From assembly GCF_024868665.1 (NCBI RefSeq), contig NC_079895.1:25692554-25756553 (forward strand): a stretch of 64,000 bases of DNA, given 5' to 3'. Positions 11,701 through 26,700 of the stretch are shown here, piece by piece; position 1 is the stretch's first letter, and every line of letters begins with the position of its first letter. Position numbers and translations under genes: made by a program. The stretch is from Triplophysa rosa. Lineage: Eukaryota > Chordata > Actinopteri > Cypriniformes > Nemacheilidae. The notes beneath the pieces are model-generated. The model made no database searches and was not told the origin of the DNA. It saw only the letters and a program-made list of their open reading frames with translations.

Positions 11701-14700
11701 GAAGTTAAATTCAGACAGAGTTAGCATTACAAAACACATAGATATAAATAACGAGATGCCGCGTGAGCATCTGTTTCTATGGGCCGCTATACGTAGGTCG
11801 TCCGCCATATTGGAAAGGTGCGTGCCGGTCCATTAACACTCAAAATCAAGCTGACTGTGTATGATTATGAAAACATATTTATTGTTGTGTAAACTCAAAC
11901 ATTATATCTGCAAGACTAACACATGACAACAACAAAAGGTTATCCAAATTTTTCGGGAATTTAAATCCCTGTGGTTTTCACAGCCATGGCTGAGCAGTGT
12001 TGGGGCATTCTAGTCAACTGTGAGTGACGTCAGTGGACTGTTCCAAGATGGAGGACACGTCTACGTGCCTGGAGCGCTTGAATGCCTAGTTATTTATATC
12101 TATGACAAAACATTTGTGACCCTGGACCACAAAACCAGTCATACTGTAAGTTGCACGGGTATATTTGTAGCAATAGCCAATAATACATTGCATGGGTCAA
12201 AATGATCGATTTTTCTTTTATGCCAAAAATCATTAGGACATTAAGTAAAGATATTTTGCAACTTTCCTACCATAAAATATAACAATTTTATTTTTGTGAG
12301 TGGATGCAGCAAAATCACCAACAAAAATGGCAGGAAGCACACCTACAAACTGCTGCCCGCTCTTTGGGAATTACCCACTCAAGTTTGGTATCTATGTAAA
12401 GCTTAGAATTTCTGCTTTTCGGCCTGCTACAGTGCCTCTGATCGACAACTTTAATGGCTATTTTCTCAAAATTATTATTTTTTTGTGCACCCTCAGATTC
12501 CATAGTTTTAATAGTTGTATTTCGGCCGAATATTGTCCTATCCGAATAAACCAAACATCAATGGAAAGCTTATTCATTCAGCTTTCAGACGATGCATACA
12601 TCTCAATCTTGAAAAATTGACCATTATGACTGGTCCATGGTCACAATCATCCTTTCCCACAAGATGCAGAATGCTTAAAAAGGTTACAAACAAGGTTTAG
12701 GTGTGCAAATCCGTACTTAAGATGAATCTCGTAGTTTCCAGCATGATGTGTCTGTACTTTCCTGACGAGCAGAGACACAACGTCTTCCTTCTGTAAGATC
12801 TCAAAGTCTCCCCCTCCAGATATCACCTGACCGTTCTTCATCCAGAGGAATGATGGGAAGGGGTCACCAGCGATGGCGCAGGACAGCAAAGCGTGCTGAC
12901 CCAGGCAGGTTGTAGAGGACTGAGGTTTAGTGATAAACCAGGGCTGAACTCCATCCTGAGGCTCTGTGGAGACCAAATTCATAGATCAGCCAAGGCCGAC
13001 TGAGCTTCAGCATTATCTCTTTGCAGAAGCCGCTACTTTATATTTTGGCGTATAGGATTAGGATTGCGATCACACCTTGAACAGTGAGTGAAGCTTCAGT
13101 CCGAGCGTATCCAGCTTCATTCCACACCTCGCAGGTGTATGTGCCGGTGTCCTCAGGAAAAACTTCCTGTATGAAGAGAGTGTATTGACAGCCCTTCTTC
13201 TCGAAATGGAAGTCCTCGGACTCCTGGATCTCTTTTCCATTATGCAGCCACAACACCTCAGGGGGAGGATTTCCTACACCACACATCACGCTTGCATGTT
13301 ATTATGTGCAAATAAAAGTTAGAGACGATGAATGGAAGTCAGTGGGACAAGAGTAATATATCAGCTAACCAAAACACTCAAGCCAAAATGTTTAAAGTTA
13401 AGGCATTGGTTGAGTCAAAACAATCTTAATAAAGTTGTAATTGTATTTGTTCATGTGATTTCAGCAACTACATATGTTCCTAAGAGCCCAGTCTCATGAA
13501 TTGCGTATAAATAACACGCGCGTTGCATTATCGTGAAATACGTACGCCAAAGTTAGATTTTGCGTGCATATGATACGCCTATTTTTGCGTGCATATGATA
13601 CGCCAATTTAGCGCACGTGCATATTAACCGGCAATTTGTCTTATTAACCTGTCCCCTAACCCAAACCCTAAACCTAATGTTAGCGTGCGTGCATATTATA
13701 ACCTCTACCCTAACCCAAACCCTAAACCTAACAGTATTATTTTAATTATTTCAGTGTTTCGTCTTCATGTACGTTTCAAAATGGCTGCTCTCCAGCGAGG
13801 TGCACGCAAACATTGGCGTATCATATGCACGCAAAATCTAACTTTGGCGTATTACACGATAATGCAACAGCGTGTTATTTATACGCAATTCATGAGACCG
13901 GGTTGGTTCCTAAAGTGATATGTTCATGCAAATGCAAAAGACATCAGGAGACCCCTCAGGATTCCTTTACACAGGAAGTACTCACAATTATATAATCATC
14001 AAATCTTCTGCACAGATCACACACACACACACAATACTAGATGACACACAAATGATGCCTCTTAGGGGAGTACAAAGGAAATTCCATTCATTACAGCCAA
14101 ACTCAACAAACCCACTCAAAACACAGAATAAGTTCATCAATTTGATGAAGTTTCATAATATTTAAATAAAACACTTTTTGGACAATTCAAATTTTACAGA
14201 CCTTCAAAATGTAACGGAACAGACTACAAACTTGTATTAGAAGATCCTTCTAGCACAAACAACCTATGGGGTCATGTTTTGATCAATGTCCTCAAAATGG
14301 TACAAATCGCCCCTGAAAATCTCTTCAAGGGGCACATTACTCTTCAAGGGACAGTACACCCAAAAATAAAACGTCTGTCATCATTTACTCACCCTCACTT
14401 ATTTGTTTGGATTAAGAAAGATCTTTGGAAGAAGGCTTGTACCCAAACAGCTCTTGGCCACCATTGACTACCATTGGAAAAATGACAATGGAAGTCAACG
14501 GGGCCCAGAACGGTTTGCTTTCCAACGTTCTTCAAAATGTTATTTTGAGTTCAACAACATTTTTCCCACTATGGTCATCAATGGTGGCCAAGAACTGTTT
14601 GGTTAAAAGCATTCTTCCAAATATCTTTCTCTGTGTTCATCCGAACAAAGACATTTATACAAATTTGCAACAACTCGAGGATGAGTAAATGATGACAGAA

Positions 14701-17700
14701 TTTTCACGATTACTTCATGCATATCATAAAAAATATCTAAATCAAAACGTTTCACATTGAAAACTGTATTCAAATACTTTATTCTTAATAAGCCGTCGTG
14801 TCGTACCTGTCACCTCCACAGTCATGGTGACCTGACTGCCGTCCATGACTCTGAGATCCTGCAGACCCTTGAGGAACACTGGAGCCGAGGGTCTTCTCAC
14901 ATTAACCGCAGGAGGGGCACAAGACCTCTTCACACCTGGTTTAGCTGGATGACAACACAGATGACACGAATGCATCTAAACGTACCTCAAATACATCTGT
15001 AACTCTAGATACAAGCACAACACTTATTTACATAAGTTCACATTAACTATTGCTCTCTAAATTTAACATTGCACACTTTGTCAATCGTGGCCTCCTCTAA
15101 AACCAAGCGCTGCTTAAAATGATTCAGTCTTCTCCATGATTTTTCGAACCACTTGGAAAAACTTCAGTTGAAAGGCAAGTGTCAATTATTTTGAACTTGA
15201 AATAAATCCGTTTCATTTTGAAGAGACACAACACAGCCCTCTAACTTCAACTAGTCTTTTCAATCTTTAAAACAGTATCTGTTACACAAAATGTTCTTTG
15301 TAGAAAAAGGTTCTTCAGACTTTAAAAAGGAAAGAAAGAAATAGTTGTTTAAGCACAGGTGGTGTGGTGTAAAGTGCAGTAGCTAAAGCAGAATCTTCAT
15401 GATTGGAGTATTAAATACTACGCTTCATTTGAATAAAACGTTTTAAAAATGCTGTAAAATGTGATTTCTGATGGACAGTCGGGCCTTTTTCTTTCCATCA
15501 TGCTTTCCACTGAGACACAGATCAGACCCAGCCACAGCAGTGTGTGCGTGTGTGGGAAAAGACTGGTATTTTACATTTTTAACCCACTTGAACACGGAAC
15601 CTCTGCCTTTAGACAAACTCACAGCGAGCAGATGTTTCTCTAATCCCGAGGACCCTAAAATAACTCTTTGTAAAAACACTCGGTGCACGATGTTCACTTA
15701 TCACAGAAACACAGAACAAACTCATCCTGCAGTCTGCAGGGAAATGTACTCCGAGAGTGTTTTTTGACTCGAGTGCTCTCAGAATTTGGCACACAGAACA
15801 TTCATTTAAGAGTCTCGAAATGTATTTGGTACGTTTGACAGACCGATAGGAAAATATTTCAAATGAAAGTTACCACATTCCTCTTGCCTGCTTGTTTCAG
15901 TGTGGAAAATACATCAAATAGCCTACCATAGAATATCACAAAGAGATGAGACAGTTCGCTTACTGTGTGGAAAATTCAGAACTGCTTTTATTTCGTTGGC
16001 AAGGATTTTGCTTACTCTAGGTTTGGCTCTGTTAGTGTGTATTGTATATAAGACACAATAGTTGCTGAATGTTAACCAAATAAATACAAACACCTAAACT
16101 GCACTTCATACAGTAGGTATGTGTTTAGGTCAGATGATCATGTTTGTTTCATTCTGTGAACTATACAATATTTCTCCTAAATGTCAAATAAAAAAAGATT
16201 GTTTCATTTATTTGCAGAAAATGAAAACTGGAGAAACAGGTGAAAAGAACCGAAAACATGCTCCGTATGTTTTCAGACACGTTCATATTCACCTTTAACC
16301 AATACAACAGTAATATATGTCTTTAGGAAAACTTCAAACATTATTTTTTTATGTGATAACCTTAATTTTTATAACAGTTTTCATGTGTCTTGTCTTTCAC
16401 ATTGCTGTTGGGTGACTTTGTCAATCCTGAGGTTTCATTTTGTTGAAATTCAACAGACACTGGACTGGAATGGCCACAATACATCTAGAAATGCTGATTA
16501 CATGAAAAATGTCTCTTAATTATGTCAGCGGCTGTATATTATCATCTAACACAATAGCATTAAAAAAGAGCAGTTTAGGTGTCCAAATGCCAAATGCTTT
16601 TAAATGCCTTTCTGAATGTTATGGTATAGAGTAAAGGCAGAAAGATGCTTGCGTCTTACCTTTAACCAGCACACGGGCAGAACACGCAGCTCTACCATGA
16701 TCATTCACTGCCACACATGAATACACACCAGCGTCCTCCATCACAGCGGCCTGAACTCTCAGCTCACACTCACCATTCTCATACACAGTGTGTAAATGTG
16801 TCACGGGCTTATCTGAAAACAGAGAGAGAAACCATTGCAAATGAGCAAACAAAGAGACAAATGAACAATTTAAGCAGAATCTTCTTCTGTAACTTTCCAC
16901 AACCACACCACATCACACAGTGATAAGACATGCAGTTCACAAAGTTGAAGCAAGAGTGACAATTTTGAGAATAGGACACAAGACCGGTCAAATAAAAAGT
17001 CTTTTTCAGGAGCTCTAGAGATAGTGCCCTCTGGTGGCAAACCTTCTCACGGAACTTGCATAACCAACACCTTGTGTTCATCCGTCATATACCATACTAT
17101 TAGTACAAATATTTCTGAAGTTTATGCATGTACTTTACACTGTGTACAGGGTGAAAGTTTACTTATTCTTCGTATTCTTGAAATACGCACATTACATTTA
17201 TGTATCAGAGCATTCTTAAAACCAATTTAAGTGTGATGACTCTCTTTTTCTAGACCCATCATTTGATCAGAATGGCAAAATTTGCATTTGTTAAGCATGT
17301 TAAACACGTGCAGCGTAAACTGTAAAAAAAATCCGTAAAAAACCCGGAAATTTTCTGTCAAGCAGAGCGACATAAATATACCGCAAAATAACCGTTGTTT
17401 TCCTGTAAAATTACAGGATATAAGGATATACAGTATAATCAATAGTTTTCCACGTTTTTCTTGTAAATTTGCGGTCTTTCTCTGTAATTTTACATTTATT
17501 TTCCTTTCAAAAATACATAAAAAATCTTTTAAAAAAATAAAGTTTTTTTACATAGAAAAAAATCTGTTAAACATAACAGGAAAAATCTGTAAAATTACGT
17601 TTTTTTAACAATGTATGAAATTTAGAAATGAGAAATAGCTCATTCATTCTAAGGTAATAAAAATGTAAGGCATCATTATGTAAAGTCTTTATATACCTCT

Positions 17701-20700
17701 AAAGACATGTGTATTACATTGCATTTCTGTCAATAGATACTCCAAAAAATGACACACTGAACTTTTAATTTTTAAATTACCACCACAATGTAAAGGGTAT
17801 TTCTCTTCAAATCATGAAGAAAGAGCTTCTGCTTTCTCCTTTCTGATATTCCTCATTTTTTTCTCTTTCCAGCGATTGTAAAATCTGTCCACACAGATGC
17901 AGAGCTCTCTCTCTCTCTCTCTCAGATGTCTGATTTCCAGTGCAAACACTCGCCAAGTCCATCTGTGTGTAATATTTCAGGCTGAATGATGCATGCTTTG
18001 CCTTTATATGGTTGTAAGGTCTCATATTTGCTCAACGGCCCCTGCAGTGGCTCACTGATTCTCAAGGGCAAACCACAGTTGTTGAACTCAAGAGAAATGT
18101 CAGGGATTCTGAGCTTGTCTTTAGAGAAGCCATTACCATAGAGTCTGATTGTTCTATGAAGACAGGTAAACACAGCTTACAGTTTTATCTACAGAATTAT
18201 CACAGAGACTTGAGAATGGGCTCTACCACCCAGGTCACCATAACAATCACCCAGAACACCTTAGCAACTGCCTAGCAATGACCTGGCAACCACCATCATA
18301 CAGTAGCCTAACTATGTGGCAAAGTGCTTAGCAACCATACACTAACACCATGTGTGCAACACACACATTTTCCTCAGAAAACGTCCACATACTAGTCAGT
18401 GATGTGTATGAAATATCCATTGATAAACATTTAAGGAAATATCGAATATATTTTTAAACATATACTGTAGATTTCTTTTGTGTTTCTTTGTTTTTGATGA
18501 TGGGTAATGTGAAAAGCATATTTTGAAATGTTGTTTTCTTTAATTCATAATGGTTTGGAAATATTGTTGAAGCTCTTGACAAGGACCCAAAATCAAAACT
18601 GTCAATAAAATTGCAGTTTAACAAAATAGCAGTAAAAAGTCAAATGCAAGCAACTCAGCTATGTGGCTGCAGTCTCAGTTCAACATGGACAGTAATCACG
18701 GCAAAAAATAAACAGCCCATTTTAACTGGACAGAGTACACATGGAAGTACGTACGCATGCACACGCGTGTTCGTTGACCCCTTTTAACCGACTTGTCTCC
18801 GTTAAGCTAATAGAGACAGATGTTTAGCATTTTATATTGCCATGATATGAGATCAAGAACAGTAGGTCAAGAACATTCAAAATTACATTTAGAAGAATGT
18901 GACTTTCTGGGGAAAGTATTTTTGGAAACAGTACTGGAAAGACATAGCTATGATGTCTTTTTCTAATAAAAGACATAGTTATGTACAGAATAATATATTG
19001 CATTTCTCTCAATATAAAAATTACACACAAGAATGTTCGTAAATGTCTTATTTTTTACCATCAGAATGCTGGTCTACTTTTTAGCCTGTCTTTGTGCCAG
19101 TCAGGATGCAGATATTCGAATAAGTCAGCATTTATCAATTTGTAATATGCATCAGGTGGTCAGTGGACAGTCCCAAAAGTTGTGACTGGCAAAACTGAGC
19201 ATGTCTGAACAATTACTGAAGATAGTAGGTATGTTACACTAAACAGACATACAGCAAACAAACAGCGAGTCGTTTTACCATTGAGGAGCCAGGAGACCTC
19301 AGGCTGGGGTCTTCCCTCTACTGAGCAATGAAGACAGACATCCTGTCCCTCGGTTACAGAACAGTCCGTCAGAGTAGAGCTGAACACCGGACACCTGCCC
19401 TCCACCCTCACACCTGTAACACATACAGTACAACAAATACAGGGAACATTTAATTACAAATGTCCAGCAACAATCAGTTTCACCAATAGGTGGCACTGCC
19501 AGACTAATAATAATAATAATAACTACAATTATAATAATAACCACAATAATAACAATAACAACATAATAATAACTACAATAATTATAATAACAATATAATA
19601 ATAACAACTACAATTATAGTAACAACAATGTAATAATAATAACTACAATAATAATAATAATAAATAGCATTATTAGTATTATTGTTATTGTTATTTGTTG
19701 GTGTTATTGTAGTTATTTTTTATTATTGTTACTATCATCACAATAATAATAATTATTATTATTATTACTTTTATAATAATAATAATAATTATTATTATTA
19801 TTATTATGATTATGATTAACTTTGAAGCTTCGAGTTCAGATTCAAATACAACAACAGACAGTTAGTGATAAAATTAAACAGTAATTAAAAAATATTATTG
19901 GTGGCCATGCTCTCTTATTCATTCTTATTTATTAAACTTCATGTGAACTCATTGCTGAACTCTCACTCTTGATTGTCAGACTCCAGTGGGCTGCAGTCTT
20001 TCCTCTTTTGTTGATGGCAGAGCAGCTATACAGTCCCGCGTCTGTAATGTGAGCGCTCTCCAGACACAGAAAGTGCAGACTGCCCTCTTGCCATGTACGG
20101 AAGCCCGCTCTCTGGCTGACAGGAACTCCATCCTTCATCCAGCTCACTGAGGGTAACGGTGACCCAGACACTGAGAGACCACAAACAGACACACGTATGT
20201 GACTTACATCTTCTGTTTGTGTGACCTTCTTCACATTGGGTGCTAGCTGTCATGGTCAAACCATAAGACAAATCTAAGTTCAGGTGTAAAGGGTGTCCAG
20301 TGCATACTGTGATTAAAAGACTCAAATTAAACTCAAATTGACCAATCAGCATCCAGGGTCAGAACAAAAAAAAACTCATTCTGAATAAGACTGACCTTGA
20401 CAATTGAAAGTGACCTTTTCACCCTGCATGACCTCTTGGCTCCGGGGCTGTGAATCAAAACTAGGCGGAGTTTCAAAGACATCCATCCTGCTCACTCTGG
20501 CCGTCGTGTGGGTGTCTCTGCTGGACTGTACTCGGGTTGGTTTCGATGTCTGTCCTGGAGCGCTGAAGACCTCTGAGTCTCTCTTCATGTCATGTGACTC
20601 TTTATTATCGGAATTCCCACTCTTTATACTGACAACATTTGACATATTTTGAACGATTAGTGATCTCCCGTCGATGGCTTTTTCGGGGGGTTGTAAAGCT

Positions 20701-23700
20701 GGAGATGATGTTGTTTTCGGGCTATCTGTTCTGGTCGCAGGTAAAATGCTTGCCGCAGCAGTAGTGGATGAAGCTGTGCGTGTATGTGTGGTTACTGTCT
20801 GGATGAATGTGTTTGAAGGTTTCTGTTCAGCGTCCAGGGTGTTGGTACTGTGCTTGGCCAGAGAGGATTTAGACAGATCATGAGACCATTTGGTCACACT
20901 GTTGAAAGACAGAACACAAAAAACAAATGTGCAGTCAGTGTGCGTTTTGTCACAGATATCTTAAAAACATCCTTTCAAAACAATAGAACTCTGTGACGCG
21001 GTTCTCAACCCTTTTCACTCCAGGGCCCCCCACTGTATTCAACAATATTCAAAGGCCCCCCTCCCACTCACAAAACCTCAAAATCTTTATCCATTAAAAT
21101 ATTTTAGAGCTTAATATTAACTGGAAAAAGGTTTATTACCTATACAAATGGCCAAATAATAAGATATAAAGATATAATATATCTTGGTTTTTTTAGTTGT
21201 ATTTATAAAAAGTTGTTTTATGTATTTCAATACTAATTTTGTCTTATTTGAAAATATTGCTCATCTTGAGGCCCCCTTGGAAGTCAGCTGGGGCCCCCTT
21301 GTGGGGCCCCCTTGAAGTTATAACTACTTTTTTATCATTTATACCTTTTGGCATGAGTGCATCAGCTTCTATAAATGTATAACAGAAAGGGGCGTTTTTA
21401 AGTGCTGTGACAATTCATCATCTCAGTTTATTCACTAGTTACTTTCAAATTTCTTGTCTCTCAATGACGCTCATAAACTGCATACTTAATAACACAAAAA
21501 AGCAAAAACAAGAAATAATTTCCTTACATGGCTGCCTCAGTGTCTGTACCTACAACAGAACAACAAAAGAAAACATATCAGAGAAAACCACTGTGAATTT
21601 AGAATGAATGACTTAAAGCTCTAAGCTATTTGGCTAAACCGGATCATTTCGTGTTGATCACTTACAGTAAATCTACTGCTGTTGTAATAATCCTGACAGA
21701 AATGAGATTCTGTTACCTTGAACGATAAGTTCAGTGGTTGCAGAGGCTTTGCCAGCGCTGTTGGCCACCAGGCAGGTGTAGATGCCGGCATCCTCCGAGC
21801 ACACTTGACAGATCTCCAGGAAATGCATTCCCGAGCGCTCAAACGTGTTATAGTGATCTGACATCTGGATCTTCTCTTCACCCTGACGCGGGAAACACAC
21901 ACAACATGAATTCACACTGTTTGTGCTGAACCTCTTCTGCACGGAAACCCAAAGGGGTCATGCATTATTCATTTTCCTGTCTTGTTTTCTCACGATCTTT
22001 TCAATTTTCAGTTCAATACAATCGAGATTCATTTCTATAGAGCTTTTCACAGGTTTGTATTGTTGCATAGCGGCTTTACAGAAACCCATTACATCAGTAC
22101 AACAGAGAAACAAGTAAAAAAGGGTCTACAAAAAAAACAGGAAAATAAGGAAATGTAATAGAATATGTAGCACTATAAAATATAAAGTCTTGTTTTTTTA
22201 CTCACTTGGTCTTGGTCTTTTTTTGGCTTTGCTTGCACAACTACCTTCCTCTGTAACTAGAAATGAGCTGCTTTCTAGGAAGTCATCGCTCACCTTGTAC
22301 CACTGCACCAGTGGCTGTGGTCGTCCTGTGATCTTGACTGAGAACTTGCCACTCTGTCCAATTTTGAGATACAGACGTGAAGGTTTAGTCACAAACTTTG
22401 GGGGGCTTTCGCCCCAGATACTGGGTCTGTTTTCTACTGCCGGAACACCCATTGAGCCACTGAGGAAAGAAAAGATAGAACAGAAATATAATTGAATTCA
22501 TTCACAAGCTTTTATTGCAGAGCGAATGTTGCTGTTCAACAGCACTTGCCTTTACCTGTCATGTTACAGTCATATACCGTATTCAAGATGCATAGTGAGA
22601 ATTTTTGATTTGGTGTGTACTAGGACCAGTGTTGGGTGTAACTAGTTACTAAGTAATTAGTTACTGTAATTTAATTACTTTTTCCTTGTAAGTAAGTAAG
22701 GGATTACTTTTATTTTTTCTGTAATTTAATTACAGTTACTTCTGATGTAATTAAACTAAATACTGTGTGTAATATATGTGTGTGCAATAGTGGAATAGAC
22801 ATCAAAATTCAGTCTAACTTTAAAATCCATGCTTTAATGTATAATTCTCACATTTGTAATACTTTGGTTATTTAATAATACTACTTTATGTCATTTTTAT
22901 TATTTATTTGAATGAATTAAAAGAGCCGTTTCATGTCTATCCTTGAATCACTTAACTCATCAAGGTTGATGTAGGATATAGAAAGTAATTAGTAATAAGT
23001 AATCAAATACTTTTTGGAGAGAGTAATTTGTACAGTAATCTAATTACACTATTGAATATGTAATTAGTAACTAGTAATTAATTACTTTTTCAGAGTAACT
23101 TACCCAACACTGACTAGGACTGCCCCGTATGTTTCTTACCCTATTCTACTGGAGGAGGGAAGATTGTATTTCTTTCCTGTGTTTCCTGTGGGGAATGGAA
23201 ATAATTATGCATAAGGTTTCAAACACATAGATATAAAGTATACACAGCCTTTATAAACACAGAGAACTCATTAGAAACATAAAAAGAAAATATTTCCTCC
23301 AAGTCTTTCTTTCGACCGTAAACCCGCTGTGTTATGCTAGTTGTGAAATACTTGCACGCCTCCATATGTTTGTGCTTTGTGATGCCGGAGGACGTGTATT
23401 AAACATTTATTAAGCATTATCTGTTCTCAAACTGTGAAGACTTGAACAGCAGGAATATATAGTGTAAATTAAAATGCACATTTTTAATGTAAAATGTATA
23501 TTCTATGCTACAAATGTAAGCAAAACTGCAGTGTGATCTACTTATTATTCACTGTAGCTATTATTCCTACAATGAAAGTAGATGATGATACAGCCAAAGC
23601 TCAATGTAGTTGAATGGATTTAAGGAGGTTGTAGACTGCTGTGCAATCTATAGATCATTCCATCATCTTAACATTGCCTCTGAGCACCAGCTCAAGGTCT

Positions 23701-26700
23701 GATGCTGTACCTTCGACAATGATCTCCACGGTAACCTGACAGTTTCCAGCGTCATTGACCGCCTCGCAAGTGTAACGTCCACCATCATCATTCTGAACCT
23801 CCCGAACCAGTAAACTGAAGGTTCCACGTGCACTTTGTTCCATGGAGTAGCGATCGCTAGACATCAACAGCTTCCCATTTCGAAACCAGCACACCTGGGG
23901 CTCTGGATGACCACGCACCTGACAGATATCACATGAAGACATGAAGAATGTATTATACAGATAACCACACACATTCACTGAAGTTTGGTGCAACATTCTG
24001 GACATGACTAAAACTCAGTGAACAGGAACACGAACAGCGTTTATTATTAGTTACTCAGTAACTTATTATCAACATTACTTTGCCTACAAGAAGCAAATGA
24101 GTTATTCCACTTATTTCGTTATGAACAACAGAAATTTCATACCAACAGCTCTCTATATTTATCCTAATAAATCCTAGTTTTACACTAGCTAAAACGTTAC
24201 ATTTTGTCAAATACACAAAGGGTTCTGTCGAAAACTCACAAGGCTACATGGTTGAAGTTGAACTCAAGGAGCTCCAAGAGAATTTTTGAATAATAATATA
24301 CATCCAGTCAAAGGTTCTTTAAAGAACCATCTCTTTCTTACCTTTTTATAAGCTGAAGAACCTTTTATCACCACAAAGAATCTTTTGTGAAACAGAAACG
24401 TTTTTGGATGTTAAAGGTTCTTTATGGAACCATTCAGACAAAAAAGGTTCTTCTAGAGCAGGGGTTTTCAAACGTTACGAAGCCAAGGACCCCCAAATAT
24501 GATTAACCTTTTGTGAGGGACCCCCTTTACTAAAATATATATCAATCTATATTTTTTCTGTGTAAATAAACGTTTAAAATTTTGTTGGATGAATGGTAAA
24601 TAGAATATTATAAAGACAACACATTGTTTCTAACCCTAAATAGTCGGCAACAATTTCACTTAGAGTCCGAAAAAAGAAACTATAGTGAGATGAACTCACT
24701 AGAAAGATTCAAATATAAACAATTCTGGATTCGCTTAATCTTTTTTCCTAGAAAATTTCTGGGGGACCCCTTGCATCCTTCTGGAGGCCCCCTGGGGGTC
24801 CCCGGACCCCAGTTTGAAAACCCCTGTTCTAGAGAACCGTGAAGCATCTTCATTTTCAAGAGTGTACAAATGAAAATTCCATCCGTCTCTAAAAAATCAG
24901 ATTATTCAGACTAATAAGATCATGTGATTGACAAAGACTATTAGAACAATGTACAATTATTACAAGAAGAACATTACGAATCATTGTTTTATTTCATTTT
25001 AACACATATTTAGAAATCAGAACCCCCCAAAAACAGCTTTTGCTCAGAATGAACCAAAATGATACCCATTAGAGGAAATGAGACATTTGGGCCTACATCG
25101 TATCGATATCAGTATCGCCAAATAGGGGTGTGAATCGTCACTGGTCTCACGATTCGATTTGATTACGGTTATCATGTGAACAATTTGATTCGACATCACA
25201 ATGCATCCTCAATTTTTCCTCAAAGTCCTCAAAGTCTGTCTCCCTCACACTTTTACTGTTGCACAAATCAGTCGGTTATCCTCATACATTGGAAAACACT
25301 GGCCTAGGGAGTTGCAGATTAGTTAGTTAAGTTCTTTCTGTATGGTCGCTAGGGTGATGTGGTTGGTTGCTAGGGCAATAGTAGGTGGCACACGTCTCTA
25401 AAATATTCTTTCTCTAGATTTGAGTCGATTTTGCCTGCTGTGTTATATCCACCCAGCAAAATTCCTAAATTCAAACAATCACATATCGGTAATATCACAT
25501 CCAAACAAAATGCATGACTTGAGGCATCTCATGTCTGTAGCACAAACAGTGCACACATTTTAATACTTAGTTTTAAGTTTAAACAACAGGAAATGATGCT
25601 TGCTTTTACAAAGATTTCTCATAATGCACTAACAATGCATTATTCCCAGTACAATGTCTTTCTTTTCTATAGCATAGAATCCATCTAGTCATTATGTTGA
25701 AAGCAATGGTACTTGTGAAATGTCTCCTTTTCACTTCATTGATCTCTCTTGATCGGTTTTCTTCTGATTCTACCAACAACAGCTAACTAGGACACACTAT
25801 GGACAATCCCTTTCTTCACTCCTCAACTTCTCTTTCGCTGTGTTGTCAAACTCTCTTTTTAGTTCTCAGGGAGTGTGCACAATGGAAGAGCACCACAGTA
25901 AAATCAAGAAACACAATATTTTTATCCATTTGAAAACCAATCAACGCGTGATCACGTATCACAGATTCACTTCAAATAAAACAAAAAATCATAGGAAACC
26001 GATGCTGCAAGCAAGCTGAAACAGATTTCAGATCGAACATACAAATTTATAGGGCTCGATGGCTAGTAGACAACAGATTAATTCCAGATGGCCTTCCAAA
26101 AGTTCCAAGGAAGTTTAGAAAGAGTAAAAAAACAAGCTTTACCATAAAGGAATGGTTCCTTTGAGTCTGTCAGACTGGCCTCCCTTGCTCTCAGTCGAGC
26201 ATTACCTCATGGGGACAGGTTCGCTTCAGTAGAGATATGCCCAAAAACAGCAATATTACCTCTGAATTCTCTCTTAAATAACATCAGCAGCGCTGGTATT
26301 TCCTCGATGTCAACTGCTGTCTTTTCTCACATTCTCTCTCTCAGTTTGAAGCTTTTCTCTGAGACTTGTGGTCAGAAGCTCTGCCTCAAAAATCCAGCAG
26401 GACGCTCAACCAAAGCTGAGGACAGGAAAAACAGTTTTTGTTTGCAGAAAACGTCTGCTTTTTACTTTTTTCTCCAACATTATACATACCGAAGGCTCAA
26501 GTAGGGCTCAAAGCTCCAACATTTTTCACATTCTCAAATAAGCATAATTTAGTATATTTAACAATCAATTTCCATCATGGATCTGTACACAAGCGCCATA
26601 ATACTAGGCATTGTGATACAGTTGTAGATTATTTTAATAATGATGCGTGCCTTAACAAACACTGACCGTATGAGACGGACTTTTTAGTGGCCAACCCTGT

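Larger units (their letters stand above)
13274..14806. other. mylk intron between coding exons 11 and 12
   Basis: Holds the 422-bp inverted-repeat element (13484-13905) and a TTCACCC element (14346-14707). No exon or RNA seen. Confidence 0.65.

Noticed and set aside
13654..13733. Interstitial telomere array
   Set aside because: Only two short CCCTAACCC-like blocks separated by other sequence, both inside a transposon; too short and irregular for a telomere array.
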